From contig JAAFKJ010000070.1 in NCBI GenBank assembly GCA_021399395.1, positions 1 through 34,207 of the forward strand: 34,207 nt of DNA, given 5' to 3'. The stretch comes from Candidatus Heimdallarchaeota archaeon (GTDB lineage: Archaea > Asgardarchaeota > Heimdallarchaeia > Heimdallarchaeales > Heimdallarchaeaceae). A program made the translations under genes and the position numbers. Of this stretch, positions 31,256-34,207 are shown in pieces (position 1 is the first letter of the stretch; each line of letters opens with the position of its first letter). A model generated the notes under the pieces. The model saw nothing but the letters and a program-made list of their open reading frames with translations. It was not told the DNA's origin and did no database searches.

Positions 31256-32452
31256 TTACTTTGTTTCTTTTAAGCTTTCTCTCATGATTTTAGCTACGTC
31301 TTCAGGAAACATAGTAGCGATTCGATAGGTTTCCATAATCTCTGCTCCACCGATTCTCTGAATGGGGATGATATCTATCATGAGGTGCATACCAGAGTTA
31401 TACCCCACGTTATCTTGCCTGAAAAGGATATTTCTATCCTGCAAAAGGTTCATGCTAGGATTAGCCATTCTTACGAAGTTGTCTAATGCTTTATTAGCTG
31501 TTACAAGAGCTTCGCCTAAACCAAGAATCTGTTTTTTATCTAATTCTACAAACTGAGCAACGTGTCTTTTAGGAATTAATCGTAATTGTCCATCTCTTTC
31601 TGGTGAAAAGGCAGTTAATACTATCCATTCATCATTTTCAAAAACTATCCTCTCTTTAACAAGAAGCTCTTGATCAATAGGATCAACAACATTGTTGTCA
31701 TTCTTTGCTACTTCACAAGCTAAACAATAATTTTCATCATTTTTGAATTTCTTATGAAAACCGGGAACACTCAAAAATCCAAGTGATGTCCAACCATGTC
31801 CTATATCATTAGCATAAATGTAAGTTTGAGAATGAAGGTGGCATATACTTGCACCTGATTCTTCTCCTATATTGAAGAAATGCATAACTGTTAGTTTCTC
31901 TGTGTTATACTTCTCTTTAAGTTCCTTGATACTATTCTTATGAACCAATTGTGTGGTTGTAAGGAGCTTAACTGCTTCTTCTACAGGCACTTCAGACAAA
32001 ACATCATAATGACTTGTTAAAAGATGAACTATACCAATTCCTACACTCTTGTTTTTAACTGAATCAATTTGTTGAGCGTTATCATACAACACTCTTGCCA
32101 TGGGAGTAAAGAGATTAACAATAGAGATAGCTGTAGAATCTTGTAAATTACCTTTAGTCGAATTAACACTTAATGAATGCTCTGCAATCTTATCATCTTT
32201 GGATAAAATAACTGCTGGTAGTTCACCTTTGACTACTCTGCAGAATGAATCACTTGTTGGAGATTGTAAACATATTTCCTCTTCTTCACTTTCTTCGTGT
32301 TCAAAAGGACGCTTCCCTCTAATAGGAGAAAATTGTGTCACATGTCCAACTTTAGTGTTGAACTCATTTACTACTGTTCTAAAGGGATCAAACCTCTCTA
32401 AAGGCATATTTTCAATGTTTTTGTAGATTCCCCAATAACCTTCTTCTGCCAA
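31256..32452 (-). CDS. GalT-like HIT-superfamily nucleotidyltransferase
   Basis: The 398-residue two-HIT-domain protein is related to galactose-1-phosphate uridylyltransferase. The active-site block is NIGEESGASICHLHSQTYIYA, where HLHSQ matches the HPHxQ motif with its nucleophilic second His. A zinc-type pair appears in YCLACEVAKND. The second HIT half contains LRLIPKRHVAQF and GMHLMIDIIPIQR. Relatives include GalT, UDP-sugar transferases and ADP-glucose phosphorylase. First in an operon with a GH57 enzyme and glgA, it may interconvert NDP-glucose and glucose-1-phosphate for glycogen. The TTG start is supported by GGTGAA five bases upstream and no in-frame ATG near the conserved N-terminus. 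Confidence 0.82.
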   Translation of the reverse strand: MAEEGYWGIYKNIENMPLERFDPFRTVVNEFNTKVGHVTQFSPIRGKRPFEHEESEEEEICLQSPTSDSFCRVVKGELPAVILSKDDKIAEHSLSVNSTKGNLQDSTAISIVNLFTPMARVLYDNAQQIDSVKNKSVGIGIVHLLTSHYDVLSEVPVEEAVKLLTTTQLVHKNSIKELKEKYNTEKLTVMHFFNIGEESGASICHLHSQTYIYANDIGHGWTSLGFLSVPGFHKKFKNDENYCLACEVAKNDNNVVDPIDQELLVKERIVFENDEWIVLTAFSPERDGQLRLIPKRHVAQFVELDKKQILGLGEALVTANKALDNFVRMANPSMNLLQDRNILFRQDNVGYNSGMHLMIDIIPIQRIGGAEIMETYRIATMFPEDVAKIMRESLKETK

Positions 32453-32567
32453 ATTAATTCACCATAAACAAGCTCTGCTCCAAAAGAATAGTTCTTAAAA
32501 TTGACGATAGGACTCAAAAAATGATATGCATTTCTTGAAAAATTCTACCTTTCTACATTAAATAACA

Positions 32568-32576
32568 TTTTTAAAG
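32568..32576 (+). promoter_or_regulatory. TATA-like box of the DhaL-domain gene
   Basis: TTTTTAAAG is centred about 23 bases before the ATG at 32595, consistent with a leaderless mRNA for the DhaL/NTPase pair. Confidence 0.35.
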
Positions 32577-32594
32577 AAAAGAGTTTTATCTATT

Positions 32595-33251
32595 ATGCTA
32601 ACGACAGTGAGTAACATGATTGGAAAAACTCAATCCCTGCAACCTATTCTTTTCAAAAAAATGATGATTAAAAGTGAGAAGCACATCGCTCTTGAAAAAG
32701 AAAATATCAATGCGATAAATGTTTTTCCAATACCTGATGGAGACACAGGGTCTAATATTTATTATACGTTACAAGCAATAGTGAAAGAAGTTGCAGAGAT
32801 ATCTGAAGGGAATGGTGACAAAATCTTTCATGCAATAAGTAAGGGGAGCTTTGTAGGAGCAAAAGGAAATTCGGGAGTAATATATTCACAGTTTCTCATA
32901 GGTGTTGTAGAGCACCTAGATAAAGCACTATCAATAACACCAATAACATTTACAGAAGCTTTGAAAGAAGGAACAGAGTTTGCATATGAATCAGTTCTGA
33001 ATCCAACAGAAGGAACAATACTCACAGTAATGAAAGCAGTTACTGACAAAGCAGTAGATCTAATCACAGAAAATCCAGCAATTGATTGGATAGAATATAT
33101 CAACGAATTAGTAGATGCAAGCAACATCACTCTAAAACTAACAAAAGAAATGTTAGATGTTTTGAAGGAAGCAAACGTAGTAGATGCAGGAGCTAAAGGG
33201 TTTGTGCATATACTAGAATCGTGGAGAGATATAATAGTAGATAGTGAGTAA
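32595..33251 (+). CDS. stand-alone DhaL (DAK2) domain protein, FakA N-domain-like
   Basis: The 218-residue helical-barrel kinase domain has NVFPIPDGDTGSNIYYTL, with Asp48, Asp50 and Thr51 for Mg-ADP, then GAKGNSGVIYSQFL, NPTEGTILTVMKA and ANVVDAGAKGF, all expected nucleotide-binding blocks. These match the N-terminal domain of FakA (fatty acid kinase) and DhaL of dihydroxyacetone kinase. Full FakA is about 550 residues; the middle and C-terminal domains are missing here, as is any DegV/FakB neighbour. It could phosphorylate a substrate presented by a separate protein. It sits eight bases before the P-loop NTPase gene. Confidence 0.87.
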   Translation: MLTTVSNMIGKTQSLQPILFKKMMIKSEKHIALEKENINAINVFPIPDGDTGSNIYYTLQAIVKEVAEISEGNGDKIFHAISKGSFVGAKGNSGVIYSQFLIGVVEHLDKALSITPITFTEALKEGTEFAYESVLNPTEGTILTVMKAVTDKAVDLITENPAIDWIEYINELVDASNITLKLTKEMLDVLKEANVVDAGAKGFVHILESWRDIIVDSE

Positions 33252-33259
33252 GAACTATC

Positions 33260-33775
33260 ATGCCTTTTTTTGTGATAACAGGGAGAAAGGGAGAAGGAAA
33301 ATCTTTTCTTGCTGAAAAACTTTCTAAGCAGCTAATTATTGAGGGTTATGAAGTAAGAGGGATAATTACAAGAGGACAAGAAGAAAAAATATTTGTCAAT
33401 ATAGATACCAATGAAGAAGAAATATTGTGGAAAGAAGGAGATATTCTAGAAGAAGAAATAGGAGATTTCAAATTTTCAAAAAGAGCTTTAGCGTTTGCTA
33501 GGAAGACAATTTCAGAGATAGAATCAGCTGATATAGTAATAATAGACGAAATAGCTTGGCTAGAATCAGAAAAAAGAGGATTATATGAGGGTATAAATCA
33601 ATTCCTAAAGAAAGAAAAAAAACTAAAAGAAATGAATGTTATTTTTGTTGTAAGACATCAAATAGTGGAAAAAATGAATGAACTTTTTGAAATAGAAATC
33701 AGTAAAATCTGGTATCTAAAAAGAACAGAATTTGATAAAATATTAAACGAAATTATAGAAGAAAGTCATCGGTGA
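33260..33775 (+). CDS. P-loop NTPase, THEP1/NTPase_1-like
   Basis: The 171-residue protein has Walker A G8RKGEGKS15 and a Walker B-like strand ADIVIIDEIAWLE with Asp-Glu. GYEVRGIITRGQ lies after the first helix, and NVIFVVRHQIVEKMNEL later, in the order seen in THEP1-type nucleoside triphosphatases and the DUF2478 group. THEP1 enzymes hydrolyse NTPs slowly and their role is unclear. The short gap to the DhaL gene suggests cotranscription. Alternatively it could be a small kinase-like ATPase of another family. Confidence 0.75.
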   Translation: MPFFVITGRKGEGKSFLAEKLSKQLIIEGYEVRGIITRGQEEKIFVNIDTNEEEILWKEGDILEEEIGDFKFSKRALAFARKTISEIESADIVIIDEIAWLESEKRGLYEGINQFLKKEKKLKEMNVIFVVRHQIVEKMNELFEIEISKIWYLKRTEFDKILNEIIEESHR

Positions 33776-33784
33776 GGGAGGGAG

Positions 33785-33817
33785 GGTTGTGAGAAATAAA
33801 ACAAATTACTCACAACC
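33785..33817. repeat. 9-bp inverted repeat in a G-rich to AT-rich spacer
   Basis: GGTTGTGAG (33785-33793) and CTCACAACC (33809-33817) match exactly across a 15-base spacer, and CTCACAAACC is partly repeated at 33829-33838. Just upstream three GGG runs (33776-33786) overlap the end of the NTPase gene. It may be a terminator hairpin for the DhaL/NTPase operon or an operator for the TATATAAG box at 33839-33846. Confidence 0.45.
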
Positions 33818-33838
33818 AATACTTCTTTCTCACAAACC

Positions 33839-33900
33839 TATATAAGACCTACTATTAGGAATATAGACAAATATTCTTTTGAAAGTCTAATACTTTTTTT
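33839..33900 (+). other. orphan TATA box followed by small hairpin and T-run
   Basis: TATATAAG at 33839-33846 looks like a promoter, but the next plausible gene has its own TATA box 120 bases later. Between them GAATAT/ATATTC (33859-33876) and TAGAC/GTCTA (33864-33889) can fold alternatively, ending in seven Ts (33894-33900). It could yield a very short RNA, or it could be a second promoter and leader for the TlpA-like gene. Confidence 0.25.
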
Positions 33901-33962
33901 GAACAATTATGATTTTTTTGCAATTAGGCAAAATTGAAATACAACTGCTTTTTTTAGGTCAC

Positions 33963-33969
33963 TATAAAG
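33963..33969 (+). promoter_or_regulatory. TATA box of the TlpA-like gene
   Basis: TATAAAG is centred about 22 bases before the ATG at 33988, giving a leaderless or near-leaderless mRNA and supporting that start. Confidence 0.4.
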
Positions 33970-33987
33970 AACAAAAAATCAATATTA

Positions 33988-34207
33988 ATGTCGATTTTAC
34001 TTCTTGTTACTTTTGCTTTCAATTTAATGAATATACAAATGATAAATGCCATAACAACAAACATAGAACAAGGAGGAAATTCAGAAATTACTGTAATTGA
34101 ACCTGGAAACCCAGCTCTGGATTTTACGATAATGGATGTCGATTCCAGAATAAATTATACTTTAAGTAATTTTCTAGGGCAAGCTGTATTACTTGACCTT
34201 TGGGCTA
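33988..34207 (+). CDS. secreted TlpA/AhpC-like thioredoxin-fold protein, partial (C-terminus off the right edge)
   Basis: The frame from ATG at 33988 stays open to the end of the window (73 codons). It starts with a short hydrophobic signal (MSILLLVTFAFNLMNIQMINA), a linker, then PGNPALDFTIMDVDSRINYTLSNFLGQAVLLDLWA. This is the entry of TlpA/AhpC-TSA proteins (P-x-F-x-x-x-D, L-x-x-F-x-G-x-x-x-L-x-x-W-A), where the W-C-x-x-C motif would follow directly outside the window. Probably an exported thiol-disulfide oxidoreductase, a possible partner of the VKOR protein. Confidence 0.75.
   Translation, partial: MSILLLVTFAFNLMNIQMINAITTNIEQGGNSEITVIEPGNPALDFTIMDVDSRINYTLSNFLGQAVLLDLWA

Noticed and set aside
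33909-34100. 63-codon frame starting MIFLQLGKIE
   Set aside because: It overlaps the signal-peptide-bearing TlpA-like frame, which has a TATA box at the right distance and a family pattern; this one has neither.
1-34207. CRISPR arrays, tRNA and rRNA genes
   Set aside because: All spacers are short (212 bases at most) and show no regular direct repeats or cloverleaf-like segments.

Overview
The window looks like AT-rich archaeal chromosome, most probably from an Asgard archaeon and perhaps Heimdallarchaeia-like. Three things point there: a Rab-type small GTPase with all five G motifs, a TPR protein ending in a longin/roadblock-like domain, and two membrane-anchored RING-finger proteins. Archaeal traits support this: TATA boxes about 25 nt upstream of many start codons (leaderless mRNAs), frequent TTG/GTG starts, GH57 glycan enzymes, VKOR, and small zinc-ribbon proteins. 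The assignment is inferred from gene content alone. No rRNA, tRNA or CRISPR array was seen, and no gene-free stretch exceeds 300 bases.

Layout. 1-2761: a minus-strand group (comD-comE-like pair, then a truncated MoaD/ThiS-like protein) separated by a plus-strand TnpB element. 2841-5767: the small GTPase, divergent from a trmO / sugar nucleotidyltransferase / membrane thioredoxin operon. 5768-10482: two membrane proteins of unknown function (one with a C-terminal zinc ribbon, one with a 4 x 13-residue repeat tail) and the TPR-longin protein. 10537-13671: threonine synthase and a tandem pair of luciferase-like flavin/F420 oxidoreductases. 13771-16992: a cluster of four small or medium membrane proteins. 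Two of these are paralogues carrying a zinc ribbon followed by a RING-like domain, and this is the most unusual part of the window. 16995-21626: cupin, two methyltransferases, a glycosyltransferase, an AhpD-like protein, a CpXC-domain protein and VKOR. 21695-23929: a large secreted beta-helix protein.

23991-32452 is a carbohydrate block. On the plus strand are a phosphohexomutase homologue that lacks its catalytic serine and two metal aspartates, an overlapping 49-residue zinc ribbon, and a GH57 branching enzyme. On the minus strand are a GalT-like nucleotidyltransferase, a second GH57 enzyme and a GT5 glycogen synthase, with a secreted LVIVD beta-propeller between the two groups. Together these could build and trim an intracellular alpha-glucan. 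The right end has a stand-alone DhaL-domain protein, a P-loop NTPase and the start of a secreted TlpA-like protein.

The best candidates for something undescribed are the RING/zinc-ribbon membrane cluster, the degenerate phosphohexomutase beside the glycogen genes, and the TPR-longin protein. VKOR, the membrane thioredoxin and the TlpA-like protein suggest an outward-facing disulfide system.
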